64,000 bases of DNA from Stutzerimonas frequens (GTDB lineage Bacteria; Pseudomonadota; Gammaproteobacteria; Pseudomonadales; Pseudomonadaceae), in contig NZ_JAMOHM010000006.1 of assembly GCF_024448335.1 (NCBI RefSeq), forward strand, positions 124,001 through 188,000. The letters are read 5' to 3'. A program made the translations under genes and the position numbers. Below the pieces are notes generated by a model that was not told the origin of the DNA, ran no database searches, and saw nothing but the letters and a program-made list of their open reading frames with translations. The first letter of the stretch is position 1. Each line of letters begins with the position of its first letter. Of this stretch, positions 46,090 to 53,927 are shown piece after piece.

Positions 46090-48027
46090 ATGTTGGACTT
46101 AGTGATCGTGCTCGCGTTTGTCTTCTATGGCCTGTCGGCGGGCATGCGCGCCCGCAGCAAGGCATCGCAGAGTCTGCATGAGTACTTTTTGGCCGGCCGA
46201 ACCATCAAAGGCTGGCGCGCGGGTGTGTCGATGTCCGCGACGCAATTCGCAGCCGACACGCCGTTGCTGGTCAGCGGCCTGGTCGCCACCGCCGGTGTGT
46301 TTGCGCTTTGGCGGTTATGGATCTACGGTCTGGCCTTTCTGCTGCTGGCCTGGGTGTTTGCCTCTGGCTGGCGCCGTGCTGGCGTGTTGACCGATGCGGA
46401 GCTGACACGTGTGCGCTACAGCGGGCCAGCCGTGGTGCCGCTGCGGTTGTTCAAGGCGATCTACTACGGCACGGTAATCAACTGCGTGGTGCTGGCGATG
46501 GTACTGGTCGCCGCTATCCGTATCGCCGAGGTATTCCTGCCCTGGCACGAATGGCTGCCGGGCGGCACCTACGGGATGATTCAGAGCGCGGTTCAGGCAA
46601 GCGGCATCGAACTGGGCGAGAGCATCACGGACCTCGATCAGCTGACCACCAGTACCAACAACCTCATCTCGATTCTGCTCATTCTGGCATTCACCGCCAT
46701 GTATTCGATCACCGGCGGCCTACGCGCGGTGGTGCAGACCGACGTCATGCAGTTCAGTGTGGCGATGCTGGGCACGCTGGCCTACGCCTGGTTCGTGGTC
46801 GACGCCGCTGGCGGGTTGGGCGGCCTTACCGACCGTGTCGTCGAGCTGTACGGTAGCGAGCAGGCCAGCAAGATGCTGTCGTTCGCACCGCCCAGCAACG
46901 CTGGCGAGGCGCTTTTGCCGTTCCTGATGATCGTCGGTTTGCAGTGGCTGTTTCAGATGAACTCCGATGGCACCGGCTATCTGGCACAGCGCAGCATGGC
47001 CTGTCCGACCGACCGCGAAGCGCGCATCGCCGGGCTGGTGTTCACCTGGTTGCAGATCTTCCTGCGCAGCCTGTTCTGGCTGGCGATCGCCATCGGCCTG
47101 CTGGTGCTCTATCCGTTCAGCCCCGAAGACATGAGCGGGGACGGCTTCACTGCCGCTCGCGAGGCGCTGTTCGTCACCGGCATCGATGAGTTGCTGCCGC
47201 CGGGCTTCCGTGGCCTGATGCTGGTGGGGCTGCTGGCGGCGCTCGCCTCGACGGTGGACACGCATCTGAACTGGGGCGCCTCCTATTGGAGCAACGACGT
47301 CTACGGCGGCGTGGTTGCGCCGAAACTGCTCAAGCGCAAGCCGAAGGACAAGGAGCTGGTGCTGGTGGCGCGGCTGTCCAACGTGCTCATCCTGCTGATC
47401 GCGATGATCATCATGGCTAACCTCGGTTCGATCCAGACCGCCTGGTTCATCTCGCTGCTGTTTGGAGCCGGCATGGGCTCGGTGCTGGTGCTGCGCTGGT
47501 TATGGGAGCGGATCAACCTGTATTCCGAGCTGACGGCCATGGTGTTTTCGCTGATCACCGCGCCCCTGCTGCTGTACTTCCTCGGCACGGATCCGGAGCG
47601 CGAGTGGGTCCGTCTGAGCATCATGTCGCTCGTGACCTGCAGTGCGGCGGTTCTGGTGAGCTTCGTCACGCCTGCAACCGATACGCAAACCCTTGACCGC
47701 TTCTATCGGCGTGTTCGGCCCTTCGGGTTCTGGGGCAAAACCGCGGCGCGCTGTGGCTTTGATCCTAGGGAATCACTCAAGGCGCTGGGCGTCAGGTTGT
47801 TCGCCGTCGCGGTCACGGCACTGTCCGTATATACCCTGTTGGTCGGCATCGGGCGCTTGCTGTTTCCGGATCCCGAAGGCAGTGCTGTGCTGGCCTGGAC
47901 GTGCGTAGTCGTCGGGCTTGCGTTGATGCCGGTATGGATATATCTGGCTTTCAGCCATTACTTCGACCGACAGTCTGACGAGCACTCGTCCGAAGTACAT
48001 ACGGAAGAGGCGGATGTGGCGCGCTGA
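46090..48027 (+). CDS. Sodium:solute symporter family (SSS) transporter
   Basis: A 645-residue inner-membrane protein with about 13-14 hydrophobic helices, including SMSATQFAADTPLLVSGLV near residue 52 and GLLAALASTVDTHLNWGASY near residue 380, which are SSS-type. The N-terminal FLAGRTIKGWRAG is also typical. The substrate is not predictable from sequence by eye. The start at 46090 follows ACAGGAATAAC; the frame opens further up at 45934. The C-terminal tail (from about residue 620) is hydrophilic and acidic. Confidence 0.85.
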   Translation: MLDLVIVLAFVFYGLSAGMRARSKASQSLHEYFLAGRTIKGWRAGVSMSATQFAADTPLLVSGLVATAGVFALWRLWIYGLAFLLLAWVFASGWRRAGVLTDAELTRVRYSGPAVVPLRLFKAIYYGTVINCVVLAMVLVAAIRIAEVFLPWHEWLPGGTYGMIQSAVQASGIELGESITDLDQLTTSTNNLISILLILAFTAMYSITGGLRAVVQTDVMQFSVAMLGTLAYAWFVVDAAGGLGGLTDRVVELYGSEQASKMLSFAPPSNAGEALLPFLMIVGLQWLFQMNSDGTGYLAQRSMACPTDREARIAGLVFTWLQIFLRSLFWLAIAIGLLVLYPFSPEDMSGDGFTAAREALFVTGIDELLPPGFRGLMLVGLLAALASTVDTHLNWGASYWSNDVYGGVVAPKLLKRKPKDKELVLVARLSNVLILLIAMIIMANLGSIQTAWFISLLFGAGMGSVLVLRWLWERINLYSELTAMVFSLITAPLLLYFLGTDPEREWVRLSIMSLVTCSAAVLVSFVTPATDTQTLDRFYRRVRPFGFWGKTAARCGFDPRESLKALGVRLFAVAVTALSVYTLLVGIGRLLFPDPEGSAVLAWTCVVVGLALMPVWIYLAFSHYFDRQSDEHSSEVHTEEADVAR

Positions 48028-48252
48028 AGAGTCAAAGCCGTAATTGACCGTACTGCTATTGGAGTTGATGGCTTATTGATATTTGTTTAGGTCATAAATC
48101 GATAAGAATCATCCTGTTAAAACACTTTCCTGTGATTTCTGATGAAATGCAGGTCATTCGTCGATTCTTTCGGCAACCATCCGGTTTACATGCTTGTCTC
48201 ACCCCTACGCAGAGTTAATGCGTAATTGAAAACAAGCATAAGAGGTGCCGTC

Positions 48253-48768
48253 ATGAATCGACTTTTCAAAACTTCCTTAATGGTTGTCGCAATGCTTCCG
48301 GCTATTGCCGGAGCGGCACCCATGACCGGCGACAAGGAAATCACGTTGGGTGGTGCAGGAAGCAGCGACAAAGACTTTGACGATACTGTGTTTTCCGTAC
48401 AGGGAAGTTGGGGTCAGTATTTGAGCGAAGCGTCCCTGTGGGGTGTAAGGCAAACCGTCAATGCGCGCGATACCGAGGGTGAGAGCGTGAAGTTCGACGG
48501 TTCGACCCGGGTCTTCTATGACTATCACTTCGGTACCGGCAAGGCGCGACCTTTCATTGGTGCCAGCATCGGCGGTGTCTACGGTGATCGGGTGGACGAG
48601 ACGTTCATGGCGGGGCCGGAAGTTGGCTTCAAGTATTGGGTACAGGACAAGACCTTCATTACCGCCATGGCGGAATATCAGTTCCTGTTCAAGAGCGGCA
48701 GCGATGCGCAGGATCGATATGATGACGGCGTGTTCCTTTACAGCATCGGTATTGGCTTCAATTATTGA
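48253..48768 (+). CDS. Putative small outer-membrane beta-barrel protein
   Basis: A 171-residue precursor with a signal peptide (MNRLFKTSLMVVAMLPAIAGAA, 22 residues when split as MNRLFKTSLMVV / AMLPAIAGAA), then alternating polar/hydrophobic strands with many Tyr/Phe/Gly, such as ARPFIGASIGGVYGD, and a final FNY. That fits an 8-strand barrel exported to the outer membrane. I do not recognise the family. The 225 bases upstream (48028-48252) are distinctly AT-rich for this genome and contain no gene that I can see. Confidence 0.65.
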   Translation: MNRLFKTSLMVVAMLPAIAGAAPMTGDKEITLGGAGSSDKDFDDTVFSVQGSWGQYLSEASLWGVRQTVNARDTEGESVKFDGSTRVFYDYHFGTGKARPFIGASIGGVYGDRVDETFMAGPEVGFKYWVQDKTFITAMAEYQFLFKSGSDAQDRYDDGVFLYSIGIGFNY

Positions 48769-48845
48769 TCGAAGCCTGCGCGGCGCCTCGACGGCGTCGC
48801 GCTAGTTGTTCCACCGTTGCCGTTTCGCTTGTCCTATTTCTTGAG

Positions 48846-49637
48846 TTAGCTTTCCACCAACTGTTGCAGAAAGTTCCTGAGTGCAATGCCAGGTTCGTCA
48901 TCCTCTGATGCGATCATGCGAATCCCCCATTGTCGCAACACTTCTTCCTGAACCGGGTTCGGCTTGTGCGAGAAGACATATGAAATAGGGCGAACGCCCA
49001 ACGTTTCATGTTCGTTCCATATCTTCGACAGCTTGTGGAAAAGCAGCCGGATATTCGTATCCGACAGGCTGTAACCGATAAACAGAACAGCCTTGCTCAG
49101 CGTGTCTGCGCGCAGTTTGATATCCAATGGCGTTTCGAATTGCAGCCGTTGGTAATAGCTGGTCTCGTCGAGCACAATCGAGGCATCGTCATCGAAATCG
49201 CCATGGAACTTGACGATCTGCCGGACGCCATCGCGAGCCTTGGTGAGGTCGCTGGCGTTGGCGATCTTGATGTAATCCACCGCATAAGCGTCGTGGGCGT
49301 ATTCCAGCCAGCGGTCGTAGTTGGTGGTGTAGATCGCCGGGAACCGGCCGTGCACGATCAGCCGGTGAATTTCGGAGTCACGGATCTCGATGTTGCGGTG
49401 CCACTCACGGTCCATCCAGCTGCGTAGCGGGCCGATGCTGCCTTTCTTGATCCGGTAGTACTCGGCCAGGGCGAGGAAATTGCCGTAGGTGTTAAAGACC
49501 TCCGGGTCGTAGTCGAGCTGCACGGCGATCTCGTCGATCAGCTCTTTCCATGGCGGCAGACCGATGTTGGCCGAGACGCCGGAGCCGACGAAGAGAATCA
49601 GCCGGTTGTTGCGGTAGGCGTCACGCAGTTGGTCCAT
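48846..49637 (-). CDS. SIR2-like NADase-type protein, effector candidate of a HAM1-SIR2 module
   Basis: A 263-residue stand-alone SIR2_2-type domain. Visible motifs: FVGSGVSANIGLPPW (residues 16-30, the NAD-binding GxGxS), TTNYD (104-108, Asn106 and Asp108), KFHGD (143-147, catalytic-type His145) and GYSLSDTNIRLL (188-199). These match SIR2 domains of anti-phage systems (DSR, Thoeris ThsA, Kongming KomC), which destroy NAD+. The start at 49637 comes 5 bases after the stop of the HAM1-like gene; the frame is open to 49769 inside it. The 3' part is lower in GC than its neighbours (28/60 in 48841-48900 by hand count). Confidence 0.88.
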   Translation of the reverse strand: MDQLRDAYRNNRLILFVGSGVSANIGLPPWKELIDEIAVQLDYDPEVFNTYGNFLALAEYYRIKKGSIGPLRSWMDREWHRNIEIRDSEIHRLIVHGRFPAIYTTNYDRWLEYAHDAYAVDYIKIANASDLTKARDGVRQIVKFHGDFDDDASIVLDETSYYQRLQFETPLDIKLRADTLSKAVLFIGYSLSDTNIRLLFHKLSKIWNEHETLGVRPISYVFSHKPNPVQEEVLRQWGIRMIASEDDEPGIALRNFLQQLVES

Positions 49638-49642
49638 GTGCT

Positions 49643-50191
49643 TCAGGACTCCCGCAGAAAGGCAACGAAGGCATCCAGCGCGCGGCGGCGCATGGAAAGG
49701 CCGTTCTTCTGCGTGCCCAGCTGTGCGAACGTCTGGTTCTGACCTTCGGGGATGAATACGTCGTCCCACTCGAAGCCGCCATGACCGGCGGGCGACGGCG
49801 AGATGCGGCCTGGAACCACGCCTTCGAAGAAGTGCCGCTTGCGCCCATCGCAGTAGCCGATCAGGGTTCGCGCTTCGGCCGCCGGGTCCTCGAGCCTTCC
49901 GATCAGCTCGGAGAAGCGTTCGGCCTGCAGGCGATCCCAGAATATCTGGGTCAGGCCGCCGGGAAAGCCGTTGAGACTGTTGATGAACAGCCCGGTATGT
50001 TCGACGAACACCGGCTTGCCGATCATCTTGAACGCCACCAGAAGCTTGTCGCTGACCAGCTGGTAAAGGTCTTCGGTGCGCAACTCCTCGATGCGGATCG
50101 GAAAGGGCTTCACCTCGATTCCACTGGGCTCGAGGATCTCGCGAACCTCGCGGATCTTCTGCTGATTGATGGACGCGAAGCGGATTTTCAT
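49643..50191 (-). CDS. HAM1/RdgB-like non-canonical purine NTP pyrophosphatase homologue, sensor candidate
   Basis: A 182-residue protein of the ITPase fold. It keeps the N-terminal S-x-N-x-x-K (Ser7, Asn9, Lys12), the VEHTGL block (residues 63-68) aligned with ADDSGL of RdgB and VEDT of human ITPA, and GGFEWDDVF (138-146). In that alignment His65 takes the place of the catalytic Asp, and SHR is replaced by SMR (166-168). This suggests a binding rather than a hydrolysing protein. It is the first gene of a tight pair with the SIR2 gene. The canonical rdgB normally lies elsewhere (beside hemW in Pseudomonas). The start at 50191 gives the family N-terminus MKIRFAS. Confidence 0.85.
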   Translation of the reverse strand: MKIRFASINQQKIREVREILEPSGIEVKPFPIRIEELRTEDLYQLVSDKLLVAFKMIGKPVFVEHTGLFINSLNGFPGGLTQIFWDRLQAERFSELIGRLEDPAAEARTLIGYCDGRKRHFFEGVVPGRISPSPAGHGGFEWDDVFIPEGQNQTFAQLGTQKNGLSMRRRALDAFVAFLRES

Positions 50192-50367
50192 CGAACGAGC
50201 CAGCTCCGGTTGCGCGGCGAACGGGTGTCGCGTTGGTCTACCCATGCTTGTATGACGCAAGGGGGAGGGCTCGGTTCTCCTCTGCGGCGGATTTCAGCGT
50301 AGAGGGTGCGCTCGGTTTGCGGCTCTTTGGCTGCATTGCCGCTGCGCGGCAGGCGTCGCCGATGTAA

Positions 50368-50808
50368 TCAACCGTGGCCCGTTTGGGCAGGGCAGGCGAC
50401 CTGCACCTGGCGGATGCGCTCGGCCGGCACTCGCAGTTGACGTAGCAGGTACTCGGAAAACTCCGGACTGTAGGGCTGCCTGGCGATCGCCTGCTCCATG
50501 CAGAACAGCCAGGCGTCGCGTTCGGCTTCGCCGACCGGCCAGCGGGTATGAAACTGCGGAATGCTGATGGCGCCATATTTTTCGGCGTAGCGTTTCGGCC
50601 CACCCAGCCAGCCGCACAGGAAGCTGGCCAGCCGATCGGCAGCTTCGCTGACATCCGCCGGGTACATCGCGCGAACGCTCGAGGCCTCGGGCGCTTCGTC
50701 CATCACCCGATAGAAATCGGCCACCAGCCGCTGCAGGCCCGCTTCGCCGCCGGCAGCCTGGAACGAGGCGTCAGCGACGCCGAAAACGGGACGTTGATCG
50801 GGATTCAT
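50368..50808 (-). CDS. Group II truncated hemoglobin
   Basis: A 146-residue heme protein of the trHbO/YjbI group. The B-helix Tyr is in ADFYRVMDEAPE (near residue 32) and the proximal His in IPQFHTRWPVGEAERDAWL (near residue 90). GWLGGPKRYAEKYG is the group II CD/E region. It probably binds O2 or handles reactive nitrogen or oxygen species. The start at 50808 (MNPDQRP) gives the family size; the frame opens at 51057. It lies 176 bases upstream of the HAM1-like gene on the same strand, but no functional link is evident. Confidence 0.9.
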   Translation of the reverse strand: MNPDQRPVFGVADASFQAAGGEAGLQRLVADFYRVMDEAPEASSVRAMYPADVSEAADRLASFLCGWLGGPKRYAEKYGAISIPQFHTRWPVGEAERDAWLFCMEQAIARQPYSPEFSEYLLRQLRVPAERIRQVQVACPAQTGHG

Positions 50809-50944
50809 CAGCTGCGTCTCCGGCACAGAAAAAGGCGCGCGGGATAATGCGCGCTTGTGCCAGATCAAGACAAGTGCAAGCAGTGGCCACGACGCAGCGG
50901 CAGCTGGTCTAAGCTGAAAACCTACCCAACAGCGGAGACAGGAA

Positions 50945-51376
50945 ATGCGCAGGCTTCTGGTTGCATACGATGGTTCGGACAACTCCAAGCGCGCCCTGCA
51001 GTATGTCGTCGATCTGGCCCGGGATACCGGAATGGCGCTGCAGGTGCACGTGGTCAACGTTCAGCACGAGCCGATCATCTATGGCGAGTACGTCACCTCG
51101 GCCATGATCGACGAGGTCAACAACAGCCTGATGGCCAAGTCCCGTAGCGTGCTCGACGAGGCAGCGGCAATGTTGCAGGCCGGTGGGCTGACCTGCGAGA
51201 CCCACACCCAGCTCGGCAACGTCGCCGAGCAGATCAACGATGCGGTCAAGCGGCTGGGCTGTGACACGGTGGTGATGGGCACCCGCGGCCTGGGCAGCTT
51301 CACCGGCCTGGTGTTGGGCTCGGTGGCGAACCGGGTGATCCACGAGGTTTCGGTCCCGGTACTGCTGGTCAAGTAG
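50945..51376 (+). CDS. Universal stress protein (UspA family)
   Basis: A 143-residue single Usp domain with N-terminal RRLLVAYDGSDNSKRALQYV (residues 2-21) and the ATP-binding pattern GTRGLGSFTGLVLGSVA near residue 116, ending VPVLLVK. The G-2x-G-9x-GS pattern suggests it binds ATP. Divergent from the truncated hemoglobin gene, with AGACAGGAA as ribosome site. It is probably induced under stress. Confidence 0.92.
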   Translation: MRRLLVAYDGSDNSKRALQYVVDLARDTGMALQVHVVNVQHEPIIYGEYVTSAMIDEVNNSLMAKSRSVLDEAAAMLQAGGLTCETHTQLGNVAEQINDAVKRLGCDTVVMGTRGLGSFTGLVLGSVANRVIHEVSVPVLLVK

Positions 51377-51398
51377 AAGGGCGCGTCGCCCAGGCCGA

Positions 51399-51743
51399 TC
51401 AGCTCTGCTTGCCCTTGAGCAGGTCGGCCAGGTTGGCGAAGGCCTTGAAGGTCTCTTTCGGCCCCAGGTCACTGCCCGGCCGGGCTTCGGCCTGGTACTG
51501 GTTGTCGGTATAGCGGGAATGCTCGTTGTCGTGACAGTAGAGGCACAGCAGCTCCCAGTTGGAGCCGTCCTCGGGGTTGTTGTCGTGGTTGTGGTCCTTG
51601 TGATGGACCGTCAGCTCGCTCAGGCGCTTGCCGGAAAACTCCCGCGCGCACCGCCCGCAGACCCAGGGATACATCTTCAGGGCCTTTTCCCGGTAGCCCT
51701 GCTCGCGCTGGCTGTAGGGCGTGGTGGGTTTGCTACTGCTCAT
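51399..51743 (-). CDS. yajD: HNH nuclease family protein YajD
   Basis: A 114-residue HNH-type protein with CGRCAREFSGKRL (residues 29-41), VHHKDHNHDNNPEDGSNWE (47-65) and LLCLYCHDNEHSRY (66-79), so the two CxxC zinc pairs and the HH-N-H core are present. It resembles E. coli YajD. The role is unknown; a DNA nuclease activity is likely from the motif alone. It converges on the universal stress gene. Confidence 0.9.
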   Translation of the reverse strand: MSSSKPTTPYSQREQGYREKALKMYPWVCGRCAREFSGKRLSELTVHHKDHNHDNNPEDGSNWELLCLYCHDNEHSRYTDNQYQAEARPGSDLGPKETFKAFANLADLLKGKQS

Positions 51744-51839
51744 GGTGAATACTCGCCGGCTGCTTGGATTGTCGATGACATCCGGTGACGGCGGGGCCGC
51801 TAACCGAATGTCAACAGAACCTAGTAAAGACGATGGGTA

Positions 51840-52538
51840 TCAGCCCGCCAAGCCGACGTAGACGTTCTGCACGTCGTCATGGGCATCGATGGCCTCGAGG
51901 AAGGCCTCGACCTCTTCCAGCTCGGCACCGGACAGACTGACCGGATTCTTCGGTCGATAGCCCAGCTGCGCCGCTTGCACGGTAAAGCCGTGTTCCGGCA
52001 GGGCCTTGCACACGGCGTCGAGGTCGGTCGGCTCGGTAATGAACAGCGTGGCGCCTTCGTCGGCCGCCTCGAAATCCTGAGCACCAGCCTCGATGGCGGC
52101 CATTTCCGGGTCGGCGTCGCCTGCGGGCACGGCTTCGATCATGCCGACATGGTCGAAATCCCAGCTCACTGAACCGGAGGAGCCCAGTTGGCCCTTGCGG
52201 AACAGCACGCGGATTTCGGCGACGGTGCGGTTCACGTTGTCGGTCAGGCATTCGACGATCAGCGGCACCTGATGCGGGGCGAAGCCTTCGTACAGGGTGC
52301 GCTCGTAATGCACCACTTCGCCGGTCAGGCCGGCGCCTTTCTTGATGGCGCGCTCCAGGGTGTCCTTCGGCATGGAGGCCTTCTTGGCCTGCTCGACGAC
52401 CAGACGCAGACGCGGGTTCATGTCGGGGTCGGCACCGCTGCGGGCTGCGATCATGATTTCCTTCGACAGCTTGCCGAAGACCTTGCCCTTGGCGTTCGCC
52501 GCCGCTTCCTTATGCTTCGCTTTCCACTGTGCGCCCAT
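51840..52538 (-). CDS. YebC/PmpR family protein (YeeN-like paralogue)
   Basis: A 232-residue YebC-family protein with [20 protein letters not shown] at residues 4-23, [20 protein letters not shown] and [14 protein letters not shown]. YebC proteins were described as DNA-binding regulators and more recently as translation factors that relieve stalling on proline-rich runs. The canonical yebC lies beside ruvC in Pseudomonas; this copy, with its shorter AQWKAKHK start, looks like the YeeN-type second paralogue. It is alone in its transcript. Confidence 0.88.
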   Translation of the reverse strand: MGAQWKAKHKEAAANAKGKVFGKLSKEIMIAARSGADPDMNPRLRLVVEQAKKASMPKDTLERAIKKGAGLTGEVVHYERTLYEGFAPHQVPLIVECLTDNVNRTVAEIRVLFRKGQLGSSGSVSWDFDHVGMIEAVPAGDADPEMAAIEAGAQDFEAADEGATLFITEPTDLDAVCKALPEHGFTVQAAQLGYRPKNPVSLSGAELEEVEAFLEAIDAHDDVQNVYVGLAG

Positions 52539-52739
52539 GCTCGTACTCGTCTCATGTGAGGGAAACAGGCGCGAATTCTATAGCGTCGCTGTGGGTTTCG
52601 TCGCCGGTACCGGGTGAGGACGAGGTCGGCCCGATCGGCGGCCAACCCGGACTGTGCCGGCCAATTCGGTGCTCACTGTATGGAGCGGCAGAGCGGATGC
52701 GCGGCTCTAATGAATCTTTTCATTACAGGGTGCGTCGTC

Positions 52740-53624
52740 ATGTCGCCTCGAGACCTGCTGCTCGCACTGGTGGTCATCGTCGTCTGGGGAATGAACTTCG
52801 TGGTCATCATGGTCGGCCTGCACGACGTGCCGCCCATGTTGCTCGGTGCTCTGCGATTCATGCTGGCGGCGGTGCCGGCGGTGTTCTTCATCAGACGGCC
52901 GCAGGTGCCGCTGCGCTGGATGCTGGCCTACGGGCTGACCATCTCGCTGGGCCAGTTCGCCTTTCTCTTCACCGCCATGAAGCACGGCATGCCTGCGGGT
53001 CTGGCGTCGCTGGTGCTGCAATCCCAGGCGTTCTTCACGCTGTTCTTCGCTGCGCTGTTTCTCGGTGAACGCTTGCGCGCGGCCAACCTGCTGGGCCTGG
53101 TGATCGCGGCCTGCGGCCTTGCGCTGATCGGCGCGCAAAGCGGGCTGGGCATGACCCTTGGTGGGTTCCTGCTGACCATCTGCGCTGCTTCGATGTGGGC
53201 GCTGGGCAATATCGTCACGCGCAAGGTCGGCAAGGTGAATCTGGTCGGGCTGGTGGTGTGGGGCAGCCTGGTGCCGCCGTTGCCGTTTCTCGCGCTGTCT
53301 TTATGGTTGGAGGGACCGGGCGTGATCGAGGCGGCGCTGCGTGGCATCGGCTGGCAGACGATTCTGGTCCTGGTGTACCTGGCCTTCGGCGCGACCATTC
53401 TCGGTTATGGCCTGTGGAGCCGGTTGCTGTCGCGCTATCCGGCGAGCCAGGTGGCGCCGTTTTCGCTGTTGGTGCCGGTGGTGGGGCTGACCTCGGCCAG
53501 CATTCTGCTGGGCGAGCGGCTGGCCTCGTTGCAACTGGCCGGTGCCCTGCTGGTGATGATCGGGCTGGTGGTCAATGTGTGGGGAGGCTGGCTGTTCGGC
53601 CGGCTGCGCCTGGCCCGAGCCTGA
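52740..53624 (+). CDS. eamA: EamA/DMT-family exporter
   Basis: A 294-residue inner-membrane protein with ten hydrophobic helices in two EamA repeats (about residues 8-140 and 146-285). WGMNFVVIMVGLHDVPPMLL near the start and FLLGERLRAANLLG-like and ILLGERLASLQLAG segments at the repeat ends are typical. It resembles the O-acetylserine/cysteine exporter. The start at 52740 was preferred over an in-frame ATG at 52710 because AGGGTG is suitably spaced. The export substrate is not certain. Confidence 0.85.
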   Translation: MSPRDLLLALVVIVVWGMNFVVIMVGLHDVPPMLLGALRFMLAAVPAVFFIRRPQVPLRWMLAYGLTISLGQFAFLFTAMKHGMPAGLASLVLQSQAFFTLFFAALFLGERLRAANLLGLVIAACGLALIGAQSGLGMTLGGFLLTICAASMWALGNIVTRKVGKVNLVGLVVWGSLVPPLPFLALSLWLEGPGVIEAALRGIGWQTILVLVYLAFGATILGYGLWSRLLSRYPASQVAPFSLLVPVVGLTSASILLGERLASLQLAGALLVMIGLVVNVWGGWLFGRLRLARA

Positions 53625-53626
53625 AG

Positions 53627-53647
53627 CGCCCGGCATCCAGCCGGGCG
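53627..53647. terminator. Shared terminator of eamA and the small basic protein gene
   Basis: CGCCCGGC pairs with GCCGGGCG around ATCCA, 2 bases after the eamA stop and before the end of the convergent small gene. The U-tract is poor. Confidence 0.55.
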
Positions 53648-53662
53648 TTCGAGACGGTCGTT

Positions 53663-53797
53663 TCAGTGGGTGGCGGCGTGGGTGCCGAGCAGCGTGGTGG
53701 AGCCGCTCTTCTTGTCGCGCTTGGCCATGCGCTTCTCTTGCGCAGTTTTCAGCGGTTTTTTCTTGCTGTTCTTCTTCGCGTCCATTCCCTTGCTCAT
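53663..53797 (-). CDS. Small basic conserved protein, function unknown
   Basis: A 44-residue, Lys-rich protein (MSKGMDAKKNSKKKPLKTAQ at residues 1-20, then EKRMAKRDKK). It has a good ribosome site, AGAGGTGATC, before the ATG at 53797. Short proteins of this type with the KTAQEKRxAKRxKK stretch recur in Pseudomonas. The role is unknown; the charge suggests nucleic-acid or ribosome binding. The frame is open to 54010, but only the short form fits. Confidence 0.7.
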   Translation of the reverse strand: MSKGMDAKKNSKKKPLKTAQEKRMAKRDKKSGSTTLLGTHAATH

Positions 53798-53927
53798 GGT
53801 GATCACCTCTGATTGCGTGGCTGGACCTATGCTGTCGCGGCCGGGGCGGTCGTTGGCGCTTGCCAACGTCGTCCCGGGCCCGTCCGACCGCTGCAGTATG
53901 GCACTGCTGCACCGCTTTGCACGGCTG

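Noticed and set aside
49638..49769. Longer start for the SIR2 gene inside the HAM1-like gene
   Set aside because: The extra residues are Arg/Pro-rich out-of-frame sequence; SIR2 domains start close to the FVGSGVS loop, which the ATG at 49637 provides.
50368..50808. Truncated hemoglobin as a third part of the HAM1-SIR2 module
   Set aside because: It is a common housekeeping-type trHbO with a 176-base gap; same strand only. No known defence system uses it, so it was not included.
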